Below are positions 1 through 7,942 of a DNA stretch of 64,000 bases, piece by piece. Position numbers and translations under genes: made by a program. The first letter of the stretch is position 1. Every line of letters begins with the position of its first letter. Source of the stretch: Alphaproteobacteria bacterium. Its GTDB lineage: Bacteria > Pseudomonadota > Alphaproteobacteria > Rhodospirillales > Casp-alpha2. The stretch lies in the NCBI GenBank assembly GCA_024279135.1, contig JAJRRU010000010.1, forward strand, positions 186,001 through 250,000. The letters run 5' to 3'. The notes under the pieces were generated by a model, which was not told the origin of the DNA, did not search any database, and saw only the letters and a program-made list of their open reading frames with translations.

Positions 1-1256
1 TTTTCTTCCGTGACCGCGTTGTCAAGCAGGGCACTGAAGTTGCTCCCGATGAGCTCACCGTGGCTGCAATTAAAGATATTTTCGCCGGAAAGATTCAAGG
101 CTTCGATTTTACCCAGTGAGTCAACGATCACAATGCCATCGGCAACGGTATCCATGGTTTTGCGAATCTGTTCTTCCCGGTCGATGGTCGCGATGGTCGC
201 GCGCTGGCGCTCGGTCATATCGCGGGCCATCATGATAACGCTGTTTTGGTACCCATCATCGTTTGCCTGATATGGCAGAACATTAATCTCCACGGCGACT
301 TCACGGCCATCACCGCGAATAAGCTTCATGGGGATCATGCGTTCTTCATCAATCATATCAGTCATGTTGTTGGTGACGATTGACTTATAATCATTATGTA
401 CAAAATCGTTAAAATTCCGGCCTTCCAGGTCCTGGGCATCCCACATGCCCAGCAAGGCAACACCGGCGGCATTGATTTTGGTAAATATACCATCGCTACA
501 GATACAGATCATATCCGGCGACAGCTCGATTATTTGCTCATAGTTATCATAAGCATCATGGTTTTGAAGTTTGGCCAGCCGTTCCCGAGAAGTTTGCTCG
601 TTAAACTGGTCGAGCAAGCCCCGGCCAGACTTGCTGATCATCGTGGCATATTCCCGGTATTGTGCGGTTCCAACAGGCCCCAGCATTTCATCTTCGATCA
701 TTTGGGAAAAACCGATGATGGAATTCAATGGCGTGCGCAGGTCATGGCTGATTTTCGCCAACAGGGTGGTGACAACTCCGGTGGCTTCTTCACGGTGCTG
801 ATCGGCGGCCTTGTCCAGTGCCAGTTTTAATTCATCCGATGCGCTGGGCTGTATCACGAGAAAAATTTGTTGGTGACCGACGGGCTGATCCGAGATGGTC
901 ATCAGGATGTTGAAATGTTTTTTACCGAATTGGGTCTTTAACCGGAATTCATTGGTTATTGATGTTTTGCTATGCATCAGGAAAGATAACTGGGAGGTGA
1001 ATTTTCCATGATCCCTTTTGCAGATCAAGGCACGCATATGGATTGTGTTGTTGCCCTGGTTATCCATAAGGAAGGTTTCGTGCGCCATGCCGTTCAGGGC
1101 CGTGCCGACCATGGATTTGAATGAATGGGAATTGATTTCCACCACATCCAGACAGAACACAGGATAGGGCATACAGTCCAGCGCCGTATGGGATACGTTG
1201 TCACTGGCGACAGGATGAATTTCTGGATAACCCTTGTTGTGCTTAACCGATGTCAT
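1..1256 (-). CDS. PAS/HisKA sensor protein, C-terminal part beyond window
   Basis: The minus-strand frame is open from an ATG at 1254-1256 to the window edge, giving about 418 codons of a longer protein. Reading it through shows a PAS-like N-terminal region (about residues 18-135). Next comes a HisKA-type dimerisation segment with the H-box SHDLRTPLNSIIGF, whose His is residue 171. No ATPase follows it. Instead there is a clear S-box PAS domain (about 230-345, starting IIELSPDMICICSDG) and the start of another (from about 365). The domain order suggests a cytoplasmic multi-PAS histidine kinase or regulator that senses redox or small ligands. Whether a catalytic ATPase domain lies beyond the edge cannot be seen. 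No transmembrane segment is visible in this part. Confidence 0.8.
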   Translation of the reverse strand, partial: MTSVKHNKGYPEIHPVASDNVSHTALDCMPYPVFCLDVVEINSHSFKSMVGTALNGMAHETFLMDNQGNNTIHMRALICKRDHGKFTSQLSFLMHSKTSITNEFRLKTQFGKKHFNILMTISDQPVGHQQIFLVIQPSASDELKLALDKAADQHREEATGVVTTLLAKISHDLRTPLNSIIGFSQMIEDEMLGPVGTAQYREYATMISKSGRGLLDQFNEQTSRERLAKLQNHDAYDNYEQIIELSPDMICICSDGIFTKINAAGVALLGMWDAQDLEGRNFNDFVHNDYKSIVTNNMTDMIDEERMIPMKLIRGDGREVAVEINVLPYQANDDGYQNSVIMMARDMTERQRATIATIDREEQIRKTMDTVADGIVIVDSLGKIEALNLSGENIFNCSHGELIGSNFSALLDNAVTEE

Positions 1257-1490
1257 TAAAATCTCTTACGTTAAGGTCTCTTTAGATTTTTACTGGGAAC
1301 GAACAATTCACAAGAAATCTTTTATTAATTTTAAGTGGTATGTAATATTCATTCGGTGATAATACACTATCAGAAACTGCGAATAATATATATATATTTG
1401 ATGATATGGTGATGTATCCAGGATTTTTGTTTGGCGATGGTATATAAAAAAATTCATCCTTGCGGACATTGTTCATTAATGCTTCTAATT
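1257..1490. other. AT-rich spacer between polA and sensor gene
   Basis: The spacer is much richer in A/T than its neighbours. A 64-codon minus-strand frame (1282-1476) starts 15 bases after the polA stop, but it lacks a convincing ribosome binding site, has no recognisable family and uses AT-rich codons unlike the flanking genes. I do not call it a gene. The region presumably holds the promoter of the sensor gene that starts at 1256. Confidence 0.4.
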
Positions 1491-4274
1491 CTAATGGGCC
1501 TTGTCCCAGTTAGAACCACTTCCCACATCGACAATTAACGGAACGTCGAGATTTGCAGCATTTTCCATAACCCGGCGGATAACCGGGATGGTTTTTTCCA
1601 GTTCATGGTCGGGGATTTCGAAGACCAGTTCATCATGAACCTGTAATAACATGTGGGCTTTTAGGCCCGCCCTTTCAAGGTGCCCGGGCAGCTCGATCAT
1701 GGCCCGCTTGATAATGTCGGCCGCACCACCCTGGATGGGGGCATTGATGGCAGCACGTTCGGCAAAACCGCGTCGATTGGGCTGGCGGTCATTTATCTCC
1801 GGTGTGTGACAGCGCCGCCCAAACAAGGTTTCAACGTAGCCAAATTTTCGGGCCTGCTCAATGGTGGTGTCCATATAATGGCGAATACCGGGGTAACGTT
1901 CGAAATAAGCCTCGATGAAGCCCTGGGCCTGGCTGCGGGAAATGCCGAGCTGGCGGGCCAGTCCGAAGGCAGAAATACCATAAATAATCCCGAAGTTGAT
2001 GGCTTTGGCATTGCGCCGAACCATGGGGTCCATGTCGTCAAGGGGAACGCCGAAGACCTGGCTGGCCGTTATGGCATGAATGTCCAGGCCGTCGCGAAAG
2101 GCCTGTTTCAAGACTTCGATGTCGGCAACGTGGGCCAGCAATCGTAATTCGATCTGGGAATAATCGGCAGAAACAAGAGTATGTTGCGGAGCTGGAATGA
2201 AAGCCTGTCGGATTTTGCGGCCTTCTTCTGTGCGGATCGGGATGTTTTGCAAATTAGGGTCCGATGAGCTTAATCGCCCGGTCGAGGTGGTGGCCTGGGC
2301 GTAGGATGTGTGGACCCGGCCGGTCCGGGGATTGATCTGTTTTATCAGGGCGTCGGTGTAGGTGCTCTTGAGCTTCGCAAGCTGGCGCCAGGACAATACC
2401 TGTTGTGGCAAATCATGGCCGCCGGCGACCAGATCATCGAGCACATCGGCCCCGGTTCCCCAGGCTCCGGTCTTGCCTTTTTTACCCCCCGGCAGGCCCA
2501 GTTCATCGAACAGGATTTCTCCCAGTTGTTTGGGCGAGGCCACGTTGAACTGGCGCCCGGCGAGACGGTGAATCTCGGCCTCCAGGTGGACCATACGCTC
2601 GGCAAAGTCCACTGAAAGGGAACTCAGGGCGTCCCGGTCGACCAGAATGCCCCGTCGTTCCATGGCTTCGAGAATGGGTACCAGCGGGCGTTCCAGATTT
2701 TCGTAGACACTGACCAGCCGGTCCTCCAGTAACTTGGGTTTGAGCAGACCGTACAGGCGGCCGGTTATATCGGCATCTTCGGCGGCATAGTCACAAGCCG
2801 CATCCAGTTCGACCAGATCAAAGGTAATCTGTGCTTTGCCCGTACCGACAACCTGCTTGAACTTGATGGTTTCCATTTGCAGATGACGCAGCGCCAGGGT
2901 ATCCATGCCATGACCCGTCAGGCCGCTTTCGACTACGTAGGATAACAGCATGGTATCATCAATCGACTTCATATTGATATCGTAACGCTCAAAAATTTGC
3001 ATATCATATTTGATATTCTGGCCAATTTTCAGGATCGATGGATCTTGCAGCAGGGGTTTGAGGGTGGCCAGCGCGTCGGCCAGGGGGATCTGTCGGTCAA
3101 GTTGAGCGGTTTCTTCAGAGGCTGTTTCTGCTTGAGCGTTTTCCGGCAGGTCGCCGAAATCGAGGGTTGCCTGTGCCTGTACCCGACGATGGGCGAGCGG
3201 TATATAACAGGCCTCACCGGGAACACATGACAGGGAAATGCCCACCAGGTCGGCCTGCATGGAGTCCAGAGAGGTGGTCTCTGTATCAATTGTTACGTAG
3301 CCAAAATGATAAATCCTGGCGACCCATTGCTCCAGGCTATCCATATCCTGGACCAGAGTGTAGGATTTTTCAACGGGTTGAACACGGGCTTGCCCGGATG
3401 TCTGGTTCGCGGTGTCCATACTGATTTCTATCTTGCTGGCCAGCGTGCGGAAGGCCTGTTCGTGTAAGAATTCAATCAGGGTTGTCTTGTCGGGGGGCTT
3501 GACGAGAAATTGTTCGAGCTCAATATCAATGGGAACATCGTTACGCAGGCGGACCAGTTCACGAGACGTGCGGGCCATATCTGCTTCGTTAATCAGGGAC
3601 TCGCGTCTTTTGGGCTGTTTGATTTCGCTGGCCCGTTCCAGCAAACTGTCCAGGTCGCCATATTCATTAATAAGCAGAGCTGCGGTTTTGATGCCGATGC
3701 CGCGGACCCCGGGTACGTTGTCACTTGCATCACCGGCCAGGGCCTGCACATCGACCACTCGATCCGGTCCGACACCGAACTTCTCGATGACCTGCTCGCG
3801 GGTGATCAGGGTGTTTTTCATGGCATCGAATATTGAAACTTTATCGTTGACCAGTTGCATCAAATCTTTGTCGGAAGACACAATAGTCACGCTGGCGCCG
3901 GCTTCGACGGCCTTGCGGGCATAGGTGGCGATCAGGTCATCGGCCTCGAAACCTTCCATTTCAACCCGGGCGATGTTCAGCGCATCGGTGGCACGGCGAA
4001 CCAGATCAAACTGTGGAATTAATTCTTCCGGCGGAGCATCGCGATTGGCTTTATAGTCGGCATAAATATCATTTCGGAAGGTTTTACGCTTGGTATCGAA
4101 AATCACCGCGATATGATCGGCGTCCGTATCATCGACCAGTTTCATGATCATCTTGGTAAAGCCGAAAACCGCATTGACCGGGGTGCCGTCGCCGCGTGTC
4201 ATGGGTGGCAGGGCATAAAAAGCCCGAAAGATAAAACCTGAACCGTCGATCAAATAAACGTGTTCGGGTTGCAT
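1491..4274 (-). CDS. polA: DNA polymerase I
   Basis: This is a full-length Pol I of 927 residues, almost the E. coli length, used for Okazaki fragment processing and repair synthesis. The N-terminal 5'-3' exonuclease region (about 1-290) opens with VYLIDGSGFIFRAFYALPP. A 3'-5' proofreading domain follows with an intact DTETTSLD motif near residue 330. The polymerase domain has motif A (SADYSQIELRLLAHV), motif B (RRNAKAINFGIIYG) and motif C (LQVHDELVFEI). An in-frame ATG lies 60 bases upstream, but I place the start at 4274. There a GAGGAT Shine-Dalgarno sits seven bases before the ATG, and the protein begins just before the conserved LIDGSG. It is divergent from the ABC ATPase gene. All catalytic motifs are intact. 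Confidence 0.97.
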   Translation of the reverse strand: MQPEHVYLIDGSGFIFRAFYALPPMTRGDGTPVNAVFGFTKMIMKLVDDTDADHIAVIFDTKRKTFRNDIYADYKANRDAPPEELIPQFDLVRRATDALNIARVEMEGFEADDLIATYARKAVEAGASVTIVSSDKDLMQLVNDKVSIFDAMKNTLITREQVIEKFGVGPDRVVDVQALAGDASDNVPGVRGIGIKTAALLINEYGDLDSLLERASEIKQPKRRESLINEADMARTSRELVRLRNDVPIDIELEQFLVKPPDKTTLIEFLHEQAFRTLASKIEISMDTANQTSGQARVQPVEKSYTLVQDMDSLEQWVARIYHFGYVTIDTETTSLDSMQADLVGISLSCVPGEACYIPLAHRRVQAQATLDFGDLPENAQAETASEETAQLDRQIPLADALATLKPLLQDPSILKIGQNIKYDMQIFERYDINMKSIDDTMLLSYVVESGLTGHGMDTLALRHLQMETIKFKQVVGTGKAQITFDLVELDAACDYAAEDADITGRLYGLLKPKLLEDRLVSVYENLERPLVPILEAMERRGILVDRDALSSLSVDFAERMVHLEAEIHRLAGRQFNVASPKQLGEILFDELGLPGGKKGKTGAWGTGADVLDDLVAGGHDLPQQVLSWRQLAKLKSTYTDALIKQINPRTGRVHTSYAQATTSTGRLSSSDPNLQNIPIRTEEGRKIRQAFIPAPQHTLVSADYSQIELRLLAHVADIEVLKQAFRDGLDIHAITASQVFGVPLDDMDPMVRRNAKAINFGIIYGISAFGLARQLGISRSQAQGFIEAYFERYPGIRHYMDTTIEQARKFGYVETLFGRRCHTPEINDRQPNRRGFAERAAINAPIQGGAADIIKRAMIELPGHLERAGLKAHMLLQVHDELVFEIPDHELEKTIPVIRRVMENAANLDVPLIVDVGSGSNWDKAH

Positions 4275-4421
4275 GGATTTATCCTCGGTTATTGCTGGGT
4301 CGGTGGCGGTGCCGTGACAGGCAAATATTGGCAAGCATCATGATAACGATTGCCGCATGACAATCAACGCCTGGAACGCTATATCATAACAGTTCTTTTG
4401 ACACACAAATTCAGATACACC

Positions 4422-5453
4422 ATGAACCAGCAATTACCAGTTCCCAACCCTGATCAGGACCTTGAATTTGCCATCCGCATCGAGGGCCTGAACAAAACCT
4501 ATTGCGGCACCCGCAATTCCGCGCCTCAACATGCCCTGAAGGATGTTACCCTTAACATCCCCCGCGGCTCGTTTTTTGGCTTGTTAGGACCTAACGGGGC
4601 GGGGAAATCAACCCTGATCAATATTCTGGCCGGACTGGTTATCAAAACCTCCGGTACGGCACGGATCTGGGGTTACGATTTGGAGACTGACATGCGCGCC
4701 GCGCGCCGTGCAATCGGCGTGGTGCCACAGGAACTTAATATCGATCCGTATTTTACGCCCTATGAATTGCTTGATTTGTACGCCGGGCTTTATGGTGTGG
4801 CGGCAAAGGACCGCCAGACCGGGGAAATTCTTGAGGCCGTTGGCCTGGCCGATAAACGCGATGCCTATGCCCGTACATTGTCGGGTGGTATGCGCAGACG
4901 GTTGCTGGTGGCAAAGGCACTCGTGCACCGGCCAAAAATCCTTATTCTGGATGAACCCACCGCCGGGGTGGACGTGGATTTACGCCGCCGGTTGTGGGAA
5001 TACGTGCGCGAGTTAAATGCCCAGGGCACGACGATCCTGCTCACCACCCACTATCTGAAAGAAGCCGAAGAGTTGTGCGATCATATCGCCATCATCAACC
5101 ATGGCCGGATGATTACCAATAAACCGACCGGGGCATTGATGAAACACCTTGATAGCCGGGAAATCTGTATTCTGGTTGATCGGGATGTGCCATCCGAGCC
5201 GACACAACTGGCCGGTTATAATCTGGAGATTCGCGGCCAACGCGAGCTGGTTTTCAGCTACGCGCCCAGCACCATAAATTCGGGACAAATACTGACGGCC
5301 GTTCAGGATTGCGGCCTTGGCATTATCGATGTCACTACCCGTGAAGCCGAGCTCGAAGATATATTCCTCAGCCTGACACGCGCCAGTGATGATGGCCACA
5401 TTGACATTCCAGATGATGTGGCAAATGACGTTCCCCCTGGCGGGGCCGGATAA
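4422..5453 (+). CDS. ABC-2 type exporter ATP-binding protein (YadG/NodI-like)
   Basis: The 343-residue cytoplasmic ATPase has Walker A (GPNGAGKST), Q-loop (VVPQELN), signature (LSGGMRRRLLVAKAL), Walker B (ILILDEPTAGVD) and a switch His in LLTTHYLKEAEEL, all in a single nucleotide-binding domain at about residues 15-235. An accessory C-terminal region of about 100 residues follows. The pattern is that of the YadG/CcmA-like exporters. The ATG at 4422 is preferred over an upstream in-frame TTG at 4350, because the protein family begins shortly before the conserved IRIEGLNKTY strand. The expected ABC-2 permease is not next to it. Instead a lipoprotein hydrolase is translationally coupled through TAATG. 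The exported substrate is unknown. Confidence 0.88.
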   Translation: MNQQLPVPNPDQDLEFAIRIEGLNKTYCGTRNSAPQHALKDVTLNIPRGSFFGLLGPNGAGKSTLINILAGLVIKTSGTARIWGYDLETDMRAARRAIGVVPQELNIDPYFTPYELLDLYAGLYGVAAKDRQTGEILEAVGLADKRDAYARTLSGGMRRRLLVAKALVHRPKILILDEPTAGVDVDLRRRLWEYVRELNAQGTTILLTTHYLKEAEELCDHIAIINHGRMITNKPTGALMKHLDSREICILVDRDVPSEPTQLAGYNLEIRGQRELVFSYAPSTINSGQILTAVQDCGLGIIDVTTREAELEDIFLSLTRASDDGHIDIPDDVANDVPPGGAG

Positions 5454-6493
5454 TGGGTTGGGCCGGATTTGGTTTTTCGGCCATTGTTTTGAGTTTTGTG
5501 ATAGGCTGTGCTCCGATCATCAAACACCCCGGACCTGACGTGCAAGCACCGCAAATTTACGGCTCCCCAGAAACCGATGACGCCAGCCTGATCATGGCCG
5601 ATGGCATGGCGTTGCCCCTGCGTATCTGGCTACCCGATGGCAAACAACCGCCCGATGCGGTGGTATTGGCGGTTCACGGTTTTAACGACTACGGCGCTTT
5701 TTTTACGGAATTTGCCCAGTATTTGAACAGGCACAACATCGCGGCCTATGCCTATGACCAGCGCGGTTTCGGGGCATCGGACGATACCGGTTACTGGGCC
5801 GGTACCCAGGCCTATCTGGATGATGCCATAAGCTCTCTGGCGCTTATCGTTAAACGCCATCCCGGTGTACCGGTGTTCGGATTTGGCGAGAGTATGGGCG
5901 GGGCCGTGCTGATGGCTGCCGCTCAAAACAGGGACGCACTGCCCGCAGCCCTTGATGGGTTAATTCTGGCCGCCCCGGCGGTTTGGGGGCGACAGACCAT
6001 GCCGTGGTACCAGAATGCCACCTTGTGGCTGGCCAGTCATTTGATACCCTCGCTCAGGTTCACGGGCCAGGGGCTGGATATCATAGCTTCGGATAACATG
6101 GAGATGTTGCGTGCTCTGGGTCGCGACCCGCTGGTCATCAAGCAAACCCGGGTCGATGCCATTTGGGGTGTAGTGAATTTGATGGACAGGGCTCTGGACA
6201 GTGCACAGGATTTCCACGTTCGCTCGCTGATCCTTTATGGTGAGCGCGATCAGGTGATCAAACAAGCACCGATCAGGGCCATGCTGGCACGATTACCCGA
6301 ACAGCCGGAGAACGGGCGTCTTATTGCGACCTATGAGGACGGTTATCATATGCTGATCCGTGACTTGGGCGCGAAAGTCGTCTGGCAGGATATTCTGGCC
6401 TGGATCGGCAACCGGGGTATCACCAGTCTGCCGTCGGGTGCAGAGCAACGTAGCGGAAAATTCATCCGGCGAATGGGGGGACTGGCGGACTGA
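5453..6493 (+). CDS. alpha/beta hydrolase, predicted lipoprotein
   Basis: This 346-residue serine hydrolase resembles the monoacylglycerol lipase / lysophospholipase group. The catalytic triad can be proposed from sequence: nucleophile Ser in GFGESMGGA, Asp in LYGERDQV and His in EDGYHMLI. The oxyanion region is VLAVHGFNDYG. The N-terminus (residues 1-19) is a hydrophobic signal ending in VIGC, a plausible lipobox with Cys19 as lipidation site, so the enzyme is probably anchored to a membrane facing the periplasm. Its ATG overlaps the stop of the ABC ATPase gene by one base (TAATG), so the two are very likely co-translated. Together they may act on a membrane lipid or an exported acylated molecule, which is inference only. 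Confidence 0.85.
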   Translation: MGWAGFGFSAIVLSFVIGCAPIIKHPGPDVQAPQIYGSPETDDASLIMADGMALPLRIWLPDGKQPPDAVVLAVHGFNDYGAFFTEFAQYLNRHNIAAYAYDQRGFGASDDTGYWAGTQAYLDDAISSLALIVKRHPGVPVFGFGESMGGAVLMAAAQNRDALPAALDGLILAAPAVWGRQTMPWYQNATLWLASHLIPSLRFTGQGLDIIASDNMEMLRALGRDPLVIKQTRVDAIWGVVNLMDRALDSAQDFHVRSLILYGERDQVIKQAPIRAMLARLPEQPENGRLIATYEDGYHMLIRDLGAKVVWQDILAWIGNRGITSLPSGAEQRSGKFIRRMGGLAD

Positions 6494-6553
6494 ACAGACG
6501 AAATATGCCAAACCAAGAGAATTTAATATAAACACCAGTTGAGGATGCCGATC

Positions 6554-7036
6554 ATGCATATTAAGGGTTCCTGTTATTGTGGTGCCGTCCGGTTTTCACT
6601 GAACGCAGCCACACCGGTTCCGTATCTTCGTTGTTATTGTTCCATATGTCGAAAGACGGCTGGCGGTGGCGGGTTTGCTATCAATCTGGGTGGCCTGAAG
6701 GATAGCCTGAGCGTGCAAGGAGATGACTGTATCAGCGTTTTTAATGCCATGATCGATGGCCAGCAGAGCCCGGCCGAACGACGGTTTTGTTCAAAATGCG
6801 GGTCAGCCTTGTGGGTATGGGATCCGCGCTGGCCTGAGCTGGTTCACCCCTTCGCCAGTGCTATCGACAGCGCTTTGCCCAAGCCTCCTGAGCATGTCCA
6901 CATCATGCTGAGCGTAAAACCCGATTGGGTGTGTCTTGATGAGGACCAGGACGAAACCTGTTTTCAGCAGTATCCGGATCGATCTTTAAAGGACTGGCAC
7001 ACTCACCATGGCCTGTTGAGTCCTGAGCCTGACTAG
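6554..7036 (+). CDS. GFA-family zinc-binding protein
   Basis: This is a 160-residue protein of the glutathione-dependent formaldehyde-activating (GFA/CENP-V) fold. The metal-binding cysteines are visible as CYCGAVRF near the start, CYCSICRK around residue 30 and CSKCGSALW around residue 85. Many members of this family have no known reaction, so formaldehyde activation should not be assumed. I start it at the ATG at 6554, nine bases after a GAGG ribosome binding site at 6541-6544, and not at the TTG or ATG that overlap that site. It follows the hydrolase on the same strand after a 60-base gap and may or may not share its transcript. Confidence 0.85.
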   Translation: MHIKGSCYCGAVRFSLNAATPVPYLRCYCSICRKTAGGGGFAINLGGLKDSLSVQGDDCISVFNAMIDGQQSPAERRFCSKCGSALWVWDPRWPELVHPFASAIDSALPKPPEHVHIMLSVKPDWVCLDEDQDETCFQQYPDRSLKDWHTHHGLLSPEPD

Positions 7037-7140
7037 GGTCCCATCCCGAATTGTGATTTATTCCACCTCACGCAACACTTTTTGTATGAGTTTGTTTTGC
7101 CTTTTTCGTCGGCGGCAATTTCTGCATCAACGGGTTAATT

Positions 7141-7524
7141 CTAACTGGTTATACGGTGCAGCACGTTGATGATTTCACTTTCATCTTCGTTAAATTTAAT
7201 GCCCACGTAATCGCCATCCAGCCAGACAATCTCACCGGGAATTTCACCAGCGTTGAGAATATTGATACGGACATTTTTGAATAAACCGTCTTTGACTTTC
7301 AATTTTACACCGCCGGCAGACAGGTCGGCTGTGGTGCATTCCTGGGTGTTGGAACTGAGAACAAGTTCGGCCTGTAGCTCAATAGTGATGCGACGATGTT
7401 CACGATGTTCGAGTTTAGAGGAAATATCGGGCGTATCGGACTCGATGAATAAATCATCGATATTTTCAAGAGGTTGTCCGGGTTTAGATGTATTTGCCTT
7501 CATATCACGCGGCACGCCCGGCAC
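7141..7524 (-). CDS. PilZ domain protein
   Basis: The PilZ fold is visible from the HREHRRITIELQAEL start (an RxxxR-like c-di-GMP contact region) through the DLSAGGVKLKV motif (D/N-x-S-x-x-G) to the strand with IVWLDGDYVGIKF. PilZ proteins bind cyclic di-GMP and alter motility or polysaccharide output, and both binding motifs are present here. The annotated start is a GTG at 7524; an ATG lies at 7503. Neither has a ribosome binding site. The frame stays open upstream to 7593, where a GGAGAA sits five bases before an ATC codon, so the true protein may be about 23 residues longer (see findings). It is monocistronic and convergent with the GFA gene. Confidence 0.85.
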   Translation of the reverse strand: MPGVPRDMKANTSKPGQPLENIDDLFIESDTPDISSKLEHREHRRITIELQAELVLSSNTQECTTADLSAGGVKLKVKDGLFKNVRINILNAGEIPGEIVWLDGDYVGIKFNEDESEIINVLHRITS

Positions 7525-7593
7525 AGGTTTGCGAGCCGGTTTCGAGGTGTAATCCAGTAATAAATCTTTTAATGGTGTTACTTTATCGTCGAT

Positions 7594-7942
7594 GGCCGTT
7601 CTCCAGCATTATTTCATAAAGGGATATATACTTTATAGTCTATCGCGGTGTTGTCTGCAAAAAAAGGACTGCTTTGGTTTAATAATTTTATTTTCCTCTG
7701 GACGGTTTCTCACGTTAATTAGGTTTTTTATGCATCCAGTAACGTAAAAAGTACCCGTTCATTTTTCACACCGCGCATTTTATGCTGCCCCATTGCTCAT
7801 GAATACTGTCGGTGTTGTGGTGATATTAACGACCACTGAGCGGCTACCTTTTAACTGGTCGTGGAGCCCTTGGCTCGGGCCTAAAGACAAACTATGGTGA
7901 TCAGATTAACGATACAACGGACGACAAAGGTATGGAACGAGC
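7594..7942. other. long leader/promoter region before the antiporter gene
   Basis: About 350 bases without a convincing gene, AT-rich on the left half. Two inverted repeats lie close to the antiporter start: ACGACCA (7829-7835) with TGGTCGT (7856-7862), and directly after it GAGCC-CTT-GGCTC (about 7864-7876). They could fold in the 5' leader of the antiporter mRNA. No known riboswitch consensus is recognised. The rest presumably contains the divergent promoters of the PilZ and antiporter genes. Confidence 0.35.

Noticed and set aside
1282-1476. 64-codon minus-strand frame after polA
   Set aside because: AT-rich, no family, no clear ribosome binding site, unlike neighbouring codon use. Left as spacer.
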